A stretch of 64,000 nucleotides of DNA, from contig NZ_FRCQ01000002.1 of the NCBI RefSeq assembly GCF_900142965.1, positions 186,001 through 250,000 on the forward strand. The letters are read 5' to 3'. The position numbers and the translations under genes were made by a program. The notes below the pieces were generated by a model, which saw only the letters and a program-made list of their open reading frames with translations, ran no database searches and was not told where the DNA came from. Origin of the DNA: Rhizobacter sp. OV335 (GTDB taxonomy: Bacteria > Pseudomonadota > Gammaproteobacteria > Burkholderiales > Burkholderiaceae_C). Positions 1 to 7,491 of the stretch are shown here, one piece after another; position 1 is the first letter of the stretch; every line of letters begins with the position of its first letter.

Positions 1-479
1 CGCTGCCCGCGCTGCTGGAGATCGCGCTGAAGCTGCCCGGCACCGCACCGAAGAACCTGCCGCGCACCGACCTCGTGACGGCCTTCCTGACCGGCATCAA
101 GGGCGTGAACCAGCCGGCGAACGTGATGCCCTCCGAAATGCTGCGGCTGAACACCGCGATCGCCCCGGTGGCGTTCGCCGACCAGAACCGGCTCGGCATC
201 GTCGGCAACATCCTCGCGGGCGGCACCGACAACGCCGGCTTCCCGAACGGCCGCCGGCCGAAGGACGACGTGGTCGACGTCTCGCTGGTCGCGGTGATGG
301 GCGGGCTGTGCATGGCCAATGGCGACACCGACAAGTTCGGCTTCGGCGCGGCCTGCAAGCCGGCCAACGTGCCGCTGGGGGCCACCTCGCTGAAGCTGCA
401 TGACGCGGTCGACCAGGCCGTGGTGCCGCTACTGCCGGGCTTCCCGTACCTGACCACGCCCATCGGCGGCACGCATTGA
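1..479 (+). CDS. DUF4331 family protein, C-terminal part (5' end outside window)
   Basis: The reading frame is open from the first bases of the window (codons begin at position 3) to TGA at 477-479, so only the last ~158 residues are present. The fragment contains the stretches typical of the DUF4331 C-terminus (NQPANVMPSEMLRLNTAIAP, and a FPNGRRPKDDVVDV segment followed by a closing LPGFPYLTTPIGG). The family is exported or envelope-associated, but its biochemical role is unknown to me. It is followed after 10 bases by a small lipoprotein gene and then by TPR and HupE/UreJ-like genes, an arrangement that looks like one functional locus. An internal GTG at 75 is not the true start. Confidence 0.85.
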   Translation, partial: LPALLEIALKLPGTAPKNLPRTDLVTAFLTGIKGVNQPANVMPSEMLRLNTAIAPVAFADQNRLGIVGNILAGGTDNAGFPNGRRPKDDVVDVSLVAVMGGLCMANGDTDKFGFGAACKPANVPLGATSLKLHDAVDQAVVPLLPGFPYLTTPIGGTH

Positions 480-489
480 GGAGCGCAGC

Positions 490-753
490 ATGAACAACCA
501 GCTTCTTCAAGCGCTCGGCACCAGCCTGGTGGGTGCCGCGTTGCTGGCAGCGTGCGGTGGCGGAGGGTCCGGCGGCGACGCGCCGGCCCCGGAGGAAACC
601 GCGGTGCCGGTCAGTGCGGCGGCCACGCCGGCGGCGTACACCGAGTACGCCGCGGCGCGGGTGAACGTGGCGTCCGACAGCGGCGAGCCGCTGAGCCTGG
701 ACGCCATCACGAGCGTGCCGACCAGCGAGACCGACGAACCGGCCACGCTGTGA
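490..753 (+). CDS. Small putative lipoprotein
   Basis: This gene encodes 87 residues starting at ATG 490, with GAGGAGCG just upstream as ribosome-binding site. The N-terminus is a lipoprotein signal: hydrophobic LVGAALLAAC with the lipobox cysteine near residue 22, followed by a Gly-rich spacer and an Ala/Pro/Thr-rich low-complexity tail. No catalytic domain is visible. It lies 10 bases after the DUF4331 gene and ends just before a strong hairpin terminator, so it is probably the last gene of that transcript. The function is unknown; it may be an accessory lipoprotein for the DUF4331 protein. Confidence 0.7.
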   Translation: MNNQLLQALGTSLVGAALLAACGGGGSGGDAPAPEETAVPVSAAATPAAYTEYAAARVNVASDSGEPLSLDAITSVPTSETDEPATL

Positions 754-762
754 TCTGAACCC

Positions 763-797
763 GTGACCCGGAGGCCCCTCCGGGTCACGGCCCCTTT
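763..797 (+). terminator. Rho-independent terminator after the lipoprotein gene
   Basis: A perfect 12-base inverted repeat (arms GTGACCCGGAGG at 763-774 and CCTCCGGGTCAC at 777-788) is followed by a pyrimidine run with CCCCTTTT at 791-798. It sits between the lipoprotein gene and the TPR gene. It probably ends or attenuates the upstream transcript. Confidence 0.75.
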
Positions 798-813
798 TCC
801 ACGCGAGGTGACG

Positions 814-2013
814 ATGTTTCACTCGATCTTCCGGTGCTGGCCGGTCGCGCTGCTGCATGCCGCGCTGTGCCACGCCGCCCCCTTCGTTCCGGCCGGCGAC
901 GACACCCTCGTCGAACGCCTGCCGGCCCGCATCGGCAACGCTGCCGAGCGCCAGCAGCAACGCGCGCTGCGCGAGCAGCTGCGCCAGCACCCGGCTGAAC
1001 TGCAGCTCGCGACGCGGCTCGCGAGCGACGCCATCGAACGCGCGCGCCGCGACGGCGACCCGCGCGAACTCGGCCAAGCCCAGGCGGCCCTCGCGCCGTG
1101 GTGGACCCAGTCCCACCCTCCGGCGCCGGTGCGCCTGCTGCGCGCGATCGTGCGGCAAAGCCAGCACGACTTCGCACCGGCCCTGCAGGACCTCGATGCG
1201 CTGTTGCAGCCCGGCCCGCAACCGGTGCCGCTGGCCATCCAGGCGCAGGCCGAGCTGACGCGCGCCTCGGTGCTGCAGGTGCAAGGCCGCTGGCGCGAGG
1301 CCGACGCCGGGTGCGAACGCCTGCTGGGGGCGCACTACGCGGCACTCGGCAGCGCGGTGCGGCTGCCGGCGCAGGTCTGCCGTGCCGAGTTGATGAGCCT
1401 GCAAGGCCAGGCCGCTGCGGCCGAGACCGCGCTGGCCGCCCTGGCGCGACAAGCGGACGCCGACGCCGGCTGGCTGGCGCTCGTGCAGGCCGAACTGGCC
1501 GAGCGCCGCGGCGATGCGTCTGCCGAGGCGCTGTACCGGCGCGCGATGGCAGCATCATCGCTGCCCGACGTCTACACGCTGGCCGCCTGCGCCGACTGGC
1601 TGCTGGCGCAGCACCGCGAGCGCGACGTCGCCACGCTGCTGGCCGGCCGCGAGGATGCGGACGCCTTGCTGCTGCGCCTGGCGATCGCCTGGAAGCGCAG
1701 CGCCGACCCGCGCGCGCCGCAAGCCATCGCGACCCTGGCCGCGCGCTTCGACGCGGCCCGCCAGCGCGGCGACCGCAGCCATGGGCGCGAGCAAGCGCGC
1801 TACGAACTCGACCTGCTGGGCGACGCGCAGGCCGCCCTGTCGAGCGCGCAGGCGAACTGGGCCGTCCAGAAGGAACCGGCCGACGCGCTGCTGCTGGCAC
1901 GCGCCGCGTTGGCGGCCACGCAACCCCAGGCGGCACAGCCCGTGTGGCAACGGGTCCGCGACACCGGCTGGCAGGATGCGCGCCTGCAGGCGCTGGCCGG
2001 GAGCGGATCATGA
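814..2013 (+). CDS. Exported tetratricopeptide-like repeat protein
   Basis: This 399-residue protein starts at ATG 814, chosen because GAGGTGACG precedes it and a signal peptide follows (hydrophobic WPVALLHAALCHA, cleavage near residue 22). In-frame codons upstream of 814 run through the terminator hairpin and are not used. The mature part is almost wholly alpha-helical with repeated Ala/Leu-rich helix pairs typical of degenerate TPR arrays. Its stop overlaps the start of the HupE/UreJ-like gene (ATGA at 2010-2013), implying translational coupling. It is probably a periplasmic scaffold for the DUF4331/HupE-type system; the function is unproven. Confidence 0.7.
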   Translation: MFHSIFRCWPVALLHAALCHAAPFVPAGDDTLVERLPARIGNAAERQQQRALREQLRQHPAELQLATRLASDAIERARRDGDPRELGQAQAALAPWWTQSHPPAPVRLLRAIVRQSQHDFAPALQDLDALLQPGPQPVPLAIQAQAELTRASVLQVQGRWREADAGCERLLGAHYAALGSAVRLPAQVCRAELMSLQGQAAAAETALAALARQADADAGWLALVQAELAERRGDASAEALYRRAMAASSLPDVYTLAACADWLLAQHRERDVATLLAGREDADALLLRLAIAWKRSADPRAPQAIATLAARFDAARQRGDRSHGREQARYELDLLGDAQAALSSAQANWAVQKEPADALLLARAALAATQPQAAQPVWQRVRDTGWQDARLQALAGSGS

Positions 2014-3173
2014 ATGCGCGCCACCTGCTGATCGCCTGCCTCGGCCTGCTGCCGCTCATCGCGCAGGCCCACAAGCCGAGCGATGCCTACGTCCAGCTGA
2101 AGGTCGAGGGTGCCATCGTGGCGCAGCGCTTCGACATCGCGCTGCGCGACCTGGAACGCGAGCTCGCACTCGATGCCGACGATGACGGGCGACTCACCTG
2201 GGGCGAGGTGCGCACGCGCTGGGCCGACATCGACCGGCTGTCGCTGCAAGGCCTGTCGGTGCAGGCCGACGGCGCGCCGTGCACGCCCGGCGCCAGCGGC
2301 ACGCCGCAGCTCGACGAGCACAGCGATGGCCGCTATGCGGTGTTGACGCGGCGCTGGACCTGCCCCGCGCCGGTTCGAAGCTTGACGCCCGTCTACCAGC
2401 TGTTCGCGCAGAGCGATCCGACGCACCGCGGCATCGTCCGCGTGCAGCAGCAGGGCCGTGGCGAGACCGCGGTGCTGGTGCCCGGTGCCGCGACGCGCAG
2501 CTTCGGCGCCGCCACCGGGCCTGCCTTCGCCGGTTTCGTCGCCGAAGGCGTGCACCACATCCTGATCGGCAGCGACCACATCCTGTTCCTGCTCGCACTG
2601 CTGCTGCCGGCCGTGCTGGCGTCGCCGCGGCTGAAGCCGGTGCTGGCCGAGGTGCTGCGCGTCGTCACCGCCTTCACCGTGGCGCACTCGATCACGCTCG
2701 CGTTGGCCGCCTTCGATCTGGTGAACCCGCCGTCGCGCTGGGTCGAATCGGTCATCGCGGCCAGCGTGGTGTTCGCGGCGCTGAACAACCTGGTGCCGAT
2801 GGTGCGCGAGGGCCGCTGGAAGCTCACCTTCGCGTTCGGGCTGGTGCACGGCTTCGGGTTCGCAGGCGCGCTGAAGGACGCCGGTCTCGCGCAAGGCGCA
2901 CTCGCGCTGCCGCTGCTCGGCTTCAACCTCGGCGTCGAACTGGGGCAGCTCGCGATCGTCGCCTTCTTCGTGACGACCGTCTGGGCGCTGCGCGCGACAC
3001 GCTTCTACCGGCACGTGCTGCTGCGCGGCGGCTCGGCGCTGATCGTGCTGGTCGCGGTGCTGTGGTTGACCGAACGCGCCTTCGACATCAAGCTGGGCGT
3101 GGCCAGCGTCGAGGTGGCGAGCGCCCAGATACCATGGGCTGTGCGGGACCCTCTCGCCGGGGAGACGAGATGA
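2010..3173 (+). CDS. HupE/UreJ-like membrane protein with N-terminal extracytoplasmic domain
   Basis: This 387-residue protein begins at ATG 2010, overlapping the stop of the TPR gene. A signal peptide (residues 1-20) leads to an extracytoplasmic domain containing an EF-hand-like acidic loop, DADDDGRLTWGE at residues 55-66. The C-terminal half has several hydrophobic helices with the HupE/UreJ_2 signatures GVHHILIGSDHILFLLALL and FGLVHGFGFAGAL. Classical HupE/UreJ proteins are linked to nickel or metal permeation. This longer variant usually travels with DUF4331 and TPR genes, and its substrate is unknown. The next gene starts at 3170 inside the stop codon, so the operon is tightly coupled. 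Confidence 0.8.
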   Translation: MNARHLLIACLGLLPLIAQAHKPSDAYVQLKVEGAIVAQRFDIALRDLERELALDADDDGRLTWGEVRTRWADIDRLSLQGLSVQADGAPCTPGASGTPQLDEHSDGRYAVLTRRWTCPAPVRSLTPVYQLFAQSDPTHRGIVRVQQQGRGETAVLVPGAATRSFGAATGPAFAGFVAEGVHHILIGSDHILFLLALLLPAVLASPRLKPVLAEVLRVVTAFTVAHSITLALAAFDLVNPPSRWVESVIAASVVFAALNNLVPMVREGRWKLTFAFGLVHGFGFAGALKDAGLAQGALALPLLGFNLGVELGQLAIVAFFVTTVWALRATRFYRHVLLRGGSALIVLVAVLWLTERAFDIKLGVASVEVASAQIPWAVRDPLAGETR

Positions 3174-3991
3174 AAGCAGCCATCCTTTCGCCAACGCGGG
3201 CAGCGACCATCGCCACCGCCGTGATGGTCGGCTCGCTGGCCGCGCCGCATGCACGCGCGACCGACGCCCTCACCACCGACCGCCCCGATTTCGTCGAATC
3301 CAGCGATGTCGTCGGCCGCGGCCGCGTGCAGATCGAGACCGGGCTCGGCTTCGAGCGCAACGAGGCCGACGGCCTGAAGACCCGCGCGCGCAGCACGCCG
3401 ACGCTGCTGCGCCTGGGCTTTCGCGACGACATGGAATTCCGCGTCGAGACCGACGGGGTGCTGCGCACCCGCACGCAAGACCTGTCGACCGGCCTCACGC
3501 AGACCGAGCGCGGCACGGCCGACACCTCGATCGGCATCAAGTGGCGCACGCAGGAAGGCGACGAAGCCCGCGGCACGCCGGGCATGGCCTGGCTCGCGCA
3601 CGTCGACCTCGACACCGGCTCCGCTGCGTTCCGCGGCCAGGGCCTGCGCCCGTCGCTGCGCTTCGTCGCCGAATGGGATCTGCCGAACGACATGTCGATC
3701 GGCGTGATGCCCGGCGTCGTCGCCGACAAGGCCGACGACGGTTCGCGCTTCGCGTCCGGCATCTTCGCGGTGACGCTCAGCAAGGGCTGGTCGCCGGCCT
3801 GGCACACCTTCGTCGAGATCGCCGGCCAGCAACTGGCGAGCCGGGCGCACGGCGGCAACGTCGTCAGCTTCGACTTCGGCGCGTCGTACCTGGTGAACGA
3901 TTCGCTGCAGCTCGACCTCTCGGCCTCGCGCGGGTTGACCCGCGACACGCCCGACCTGCAATGGGGCGTCGGCGTCTCGTTCCGCTTCTAG
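3170..3991 (+). CDS. MetA-pathway-of-phenol-degradation-type outer-membrane protein (putative transporter)
   Basis: This gene encodes 273 residues starting at ATG 3170, overlapping the previous stop by four bases. A signal peptide ends near residue 29 (LAAPHARA). The mature protein opens with ALTTDRPDFVESSDVVGRGRVQIETG, the characteristic start of the Phenol_MetA_deg family, followed by alternating amphipathic beta strands and an aromatic C-terminus (GVGVSFRF) expected of an outer-membrane barrel. It is the last gene of the DUF4331/HupE operon. The family is predicted to be a porin-like transporter; the substrate cannot be read from the sequence. Confidence 0.75.
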   Translation: MKAAILSPTRAATIATAVMVGSLAAPHARATDALTTDRPDFVESSDVVGRGRVQIETGLGFERNEADGLKTRARSTPTLLRLGFRDDMEFRVETDGVLRTRTQDLSTGLTQTERGTADTSIGIKWRTQEGDEARGTPGMAWLAHVDLDTGSAAFRGQGLRPSLRFVAEWDLPNDMSIGVMPGVVADKADDGSRFASGIFAVTLSKGWSPAWHTFVEIAGQQLASRAHGGNVVSFDFGASYLVNDSLQLDLSASRGLTRDTPDLQWGVGVSFRF

Positions 3992-4077
3992 GACCGCCAT
4001 GATCAGGATCACCACCCACGTCAGCTTTTCGCGCTGAGCGGTGGAGGCGTGCACGCGGCTGAATCGATGCGGCCGAT

Positions 4078-4105
4078 GGGACGAATTGCCGGCATCCACC
4101 ACTCA
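4078..4105 (+). promoter_or_regulatory. HrpL-type (hrp box) promoter candidate
   Basis: GGGACG-N15-CCACTCA spans 4078-4105. The hrp box bound by the ECF sigma factor HrpL is GGAACC-N15/16-CCACNNA, so the -10 half matches fully and the -35 half has two differences. The next in-frame ATG is 4133, 27 bases downstream. The same distance and a similar box occur before the three LRR genes further on. Confidence 0.6.
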
Positions 4106-4132
4106 TGCGGACAACCACTCCCGTGTTTCCCC

Positions 4133-4927
4133 ATGCGCACCCCGACTTCGCCTCCGCTGACACCCAGGCCCCTTGCCCAACAGCCGCCCATCCCCGAGGT
4201 TCCTGCACGGGTCAGGCCGCTCCGCGGAATCTTGCGGGCCCGCGGCCTCGCCACGCAGGACGCTCCCTCAATCGAATCGATGAAGGCAGGCGTCGACAAG
4301 CTGCTGGCGAACGCCGAAAGAGAGGTCAACGATGCCCTGGAAAAAGAATCGTTGACGACGCTCCTCGACCATCACGAGGTCGGGATCTCCGAGACGCTGG
4401 GCAGCATCTTGCCTGTCACCTGTTCCGGTCGCCCCGACGTCGACGCGACCCAGGACGACTTCACCGTGCACGGGGTGCTGGAAGGCTTCACCTCGAAGCA
4501 TCTGGAGCAGCTGCGGGCCGCCGCGGACAAGTGCGATGTCCGCGCCTTCGAGGAACTGCTCGAGAAAGCCTCGGTCGACCTCGGCGGCGGCCCGAGAGAG
4601 AGGCCGCTGGAGGCCTCCCTGCGAGCCATGCTGCCGCAAGTGACCTCCTGCATCACCGAACTCGAATCGGCCCTGAAGCCCCTGCTGTCAGCTCATCTGG
4701 AGAGGTTTCAAGAACAACGGCCGCCACGGCAACCAAGCCCCTGCCCAGCGCCCCGCGCCTTCTCGGATCAAGCCGTGTCCACGTGCCTGGCGACGCTCCA
4801 GCGCGCCGCCGACAGGGGCCATGCCCGCGCCTACCTGGCCGCCCTCGCCGAGCTTCGCAGCCATCCCCTCGGGGTCGTCACCTTCCCTGACGACATCAGC
4901 GACTCGACGATGCAGGCGCAGGTGTAG
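4133..4927 (+). CDS. Orphan protein, candidate type III secreted effector
   Basis: I do not recognise this 264-residue protein. The start at ATG 4133 is chosen because the hrp-box-like promoter (4078-4105) lies inside any longer version, including one from 4049. The first ~35 residues are rich in Pro, Thr and Gln (MRTPTSPPLTPRPLAQQPP), as in type III secretion signals. Residues ~60-190 are charged and helical, followed by a short Pro-rich linker and a C-terminal helical stretch. There is no signal peptide or membrane segment. No Shine-Dalgarno sequence is obvious. It stands alone between two housekeeping-type operons. An effector role is inferred from promoter and N-terminus only. Confidence 0.5.
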   Translation: MRTPTSPPLTPRPLAQQPPIPEVPARVRPLRGILRARGLATQDAPSIESMKAGVDKLLANAEREVNDALEKESLTTLLDHHEVGISETLGSILPVTCSGRPDVDATQDDFTVHGVLEGFTSKHLEQLRAAADKCDVRAFEELLEKASVDLGGGPRERPLEASLRAMLPQVTSCITELESALKPLLSAHLERFQEQRPPRQPSPCPAPRAFSDQAVSTCLATLQRAADRGHARAYLAALAELRSHPLGVVTFPDDISDSTMQAQV

Positions 4928-5049
4928 CCGGGTCGTTCGGCCTTCCATGCGCCGATCACGCAGCCGCTGCAGGCCCTCCGTTTGCCATGCCCTGCAGCAC
5001 GGTGGCAGGATGCACGGTTCCCGCCGCCCTTTCGAATGGAGCCGACCGC

Positions 5050-7485
5050 ATGCCAGGCCGACCACAGGCTGTTCCCTTTCTGACACGCATCACGCGCTCA
5101 TTGCTGTTCACGCTGCTGTTGACGCTGGGCGCCGCCACCGCGACGGCCCAACCCGCCGATGATGCCGACGCGGTGCTCGAATCCGCCCGCCAGCGCGTCG
5201 ATTCGATCGAGAAGCGCCTGCAGGCCGACAGCCCCGATGCCGAGCTGGTCGCGATGCGCGACGTGCTGCTCGAGATCCAGCAGCATGCCGAGCAGATCGC
5301 GCAGACCCAGGCGCCCGAACTCGCGCGGGCGCAGGCGCGGCTGACCGAGCTCGGTGCCGCCCCCGACGGCACGCGCGAGGACAGCGACGTCGCGACCCAG
5401 CGCGACAGCCTGCAGAAGACCACCGAGTCGCTGAACGCGCGCATCAAGCTCGCACGGCTGCTGTCGGTCGAGAGCCTGCAGCTCGCCGACCAGGCCGCGC
5501 GGCAGCGCCGCTCGCGCTTCCAGGCGCACCTGTTCGAGCGCACCGATGCGCTGCTGAGCACCTCGTTCTGGCACGACCTGCGCGACCTCTTCTCGCCGGG
5601 CGAGGCCACGCCCTCGCCGTGGCAGAACCAGCTCGGCGCGGCATTCGCCCGCATGTCGGCCGCGGCGTGGCTGGCGTGGCTCGGCGTCGCGCTGATCGGC
5701 ATCGCGCTGCGCATCGCACTCGGGCGCGTCGTCACGCGGCTGGCCGCCACGCATTCGCCGGCCGCGCGGGTGCGCCGCACGCTGTACGCGCTGGCGCAGA
5801 CGCTGCTGCGGATGCTCGTGCCCGGCGCCATCGCGTGGGGCCTGGTGCTCGGCCTGAACTGGCAGCGCCCGACGCCCGAGCCGCTGCACGGCCTGCTCGC
5901 GAGCTTCGTCGGCGCGGTGGTGTTCTCGGCCTACCTCGCCGGGCTCGGGCGCGCGCTGCTGGCCGCCGACCAGCCGGCCTGGCGGCTCGTGCCGATGCCC
6001 GACGCGCTGGCGCAGGCGCTGCGCCGGCAACCGGCGGTGATTGCCGTCGTCACGCTCGCCGGCTGGCTGATCCAGCGGCTGGCCGTGCTGGCGCAGGCCG
6101 ATCTCGCGGCCGAGGTCGCGATCAACTGCGTCTACGCGCTGGTGCTGGCACTCGTCGTCGGCCGCAGCCTGCGCCATGGCGAGCGGCTGCGCCGCGCCGC
6201 GCTGGCCACCGCGTCGGCCGAGCCGCAACCGGACCCGGCATCCCCGCTCGACGCGCTGCCGCGGCCGCTGTGGGTTTCGCTGATGCTGGGCGGCGTGTGG
6301 CTCGCGCTGGTCGCGAGCGTCGTCTGCATCGTGATCGGCTACGTGGCGCTCGGCGGCTTCGTCGCGCGCCAGGTGGTCTGGGTGTTCGTCGTCTCGCTGA
6401 CGGCCTACCTGCTGACCTTGCTGGTGGGCGATGTCTTCGACACCTGGGTGCGTTCGCCGCCGCTCACCGATCCGGACGCGGAGGCGCCCGATGGCGCGAT
6501 CGAGGCGCACTCGGACGCCGCGGTGTCGCCGTCGCACCTGCGCAACCAGGTGGCCGTGATCGGCGCCGGCGGCCTGCAGCTCGCGGTGCTGCTGGTGGCG
6601 CTGGTGCTGATCCTCGCGCCGTTCGGCGAAGGCCCGGGCGACCTGTGGCAGCGGCTCGGCCAGCTCGATGTGGGCGTCGCGGTCGGCGAGCTGCAGGTGC
6701 GGCCGATCGCGGTGCTGCGCGCTCTGCTGGTGTTCGGCCTCAGCATGCTGGCGGTGCGTGCGCTCAAGCGCTGGCTGACGCGCAGCTTCCTGCCGACCAC
6801 GCGGCTCGACGCCGGCATGCGCAGCTCGACCACCACGCTGTTCGGCTTCGTCGGCACGGTGCTCGCGATCGCGTTCGGGCTGTCGGCCATCGGCCTCGCG
6901 CTCGACAAGATCGCGTGGATCGCGAGCGCGCTGTCGGTGGGCATCGGCTTCGGGCTGCAGGCGGTGGTGTCGAACTTCGTCTCGGGGCTGATCCTGCTGG
7001 CCGAGCGGCCGGTGAAGGTGGGCGACTGGGTCACGCTGGGCGGCATCGAGGGCGACATCCGCCGCATCAACGTGCGCGCCACCGAGATCCAGATGGGCGA
7101 CCGCTCGACGGTGATCGTGCCGAACTCGGAGTTCATCACGAAGACGGTGCGCAACGTCACGCACGCGAGCCCGCTGGGCCTGGTGCAGATCAAGCTGCCG
7201 ATGCCGCTGGACACCGACACCGAGCGCGTGCGCGACCTGCTGCTGCAGGCCTTCATCGAGCACGAAGACGTGCTGGAGACGCCGGCGCCGAAGGTCTACC
7301 TCGACGGCTTCGACAACGGCAACCTGGTGTTCAACGCCACCGGCTACGTGCTGTCGCCGCGACAGTCGTATGCGGTGAAGAGCGCGTTGCTGTTCACCGT
7401 GCTGGGCGGGCTGCGCGAGGCGGGGGTGCCGATGTCGAAGCCGGCGGCGATGGTGCTGAGGGATGCGCCGCCGGGCCCGGCTTGA
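5050..7485 (+). CDS. MscS-family mechanosensitive channel with N-terminal DUF3772-like domain
   Basis: This 811-residue inner-membrane protein starts at ATG 5050, after GGAG and immediately before a signal peptide (residues 1-34). A periplasmic helical/coiled-coil region (~35-190) with the DUF3772 character is followed by about ten hydrophobic segments. The conserved MscS pore and beta domain follow at ~615-715, with the Gly/Ala-rich pore helix (SALSVGIGFGLQAVVSNFVS) and VKVGDWVTLGGIEGDI, PNSEFITKTV motifs. It should gate on membrane tension and release solutes on osmotic downshift. The architecture resembles large MscK/YbiO-like channels. It ends 6 bases from the convergent aceE gene. Confidence 0.88.
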   Translation: MPGRPQAVPFLTRITRSLLFTLLLTLGAATATAQPADDADAVLESARQRVDSIEKRLQADSPDAELVAMRDVLLEIQQHAEQIAQTQAPELARAQARLTELGAAPDGTREDSDVATQRDSLQKTTESLNARIKLARLLSVESLQLADQAARQRRSRFQAHLFERTDALLSTSFWHDLRDLFSPGEATPSPWQNQLGAAFARMSAAAWLAWLGVALIGIALRIALGRVVTRLAATHSPAARVRRTLYALAQTLLRMLVPGAIAWGLVLGLNWQRPTPEPLHGLLASFVGAVVFSAYLAGLGRALLAADQPAWRLVPMPDALAQALRRQPAVIAVVTLAGWLIQRLAVLAQADLAAEVAINCVYALVLALVVGRSLRHGERLRRAALATASAEPQPDPASPLDALPRPLWVSLMLGGVWLALVASVVCIVIGYVALGGFVARQVVWVFVVSLTAYLLTLLVGDVFDTWVRSPPLTDPDAEAPDGAIEAHSDAAVSPSHLRNQVAVIGAGGLQLAVLLVALVLILAPFGEGPGDLWQRLGQLDVGVAVGELQVRPIAVLRALLVFGLSMLAVRALKRWLTRSFLPTTRLDAGMRSSTTTLFGFVGTVLAIAFGLSAIGLALDKIAWIASALSVGIGFGLQAVVSNFVSGLILLAERPVKVGDWVTLGGIEGDIRRINVRATEIQMGDRSTVIVPNSEFITKTVRNVTHASPLGLVQIKLPMPLDTDTERVRDLLLQAFIEHEDVLETPAPKVYLDGFDNGNLVFNATGYVLSPRQSYAVKSALLFTVLGGLREAGVPMSKPAAMVLRDAPPGPA

Positions 7486-7491
7486 ACGGAC

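Noticed and set aside
4028-4051. Possible PIP box (TTCGC-N15-TTCGC) for a HrpX-type regulator near the orphan gene
   Set aside because: Only the first TTCG half is present; nothing similar occurs at the required spacing. The HrpL-type box fits better.
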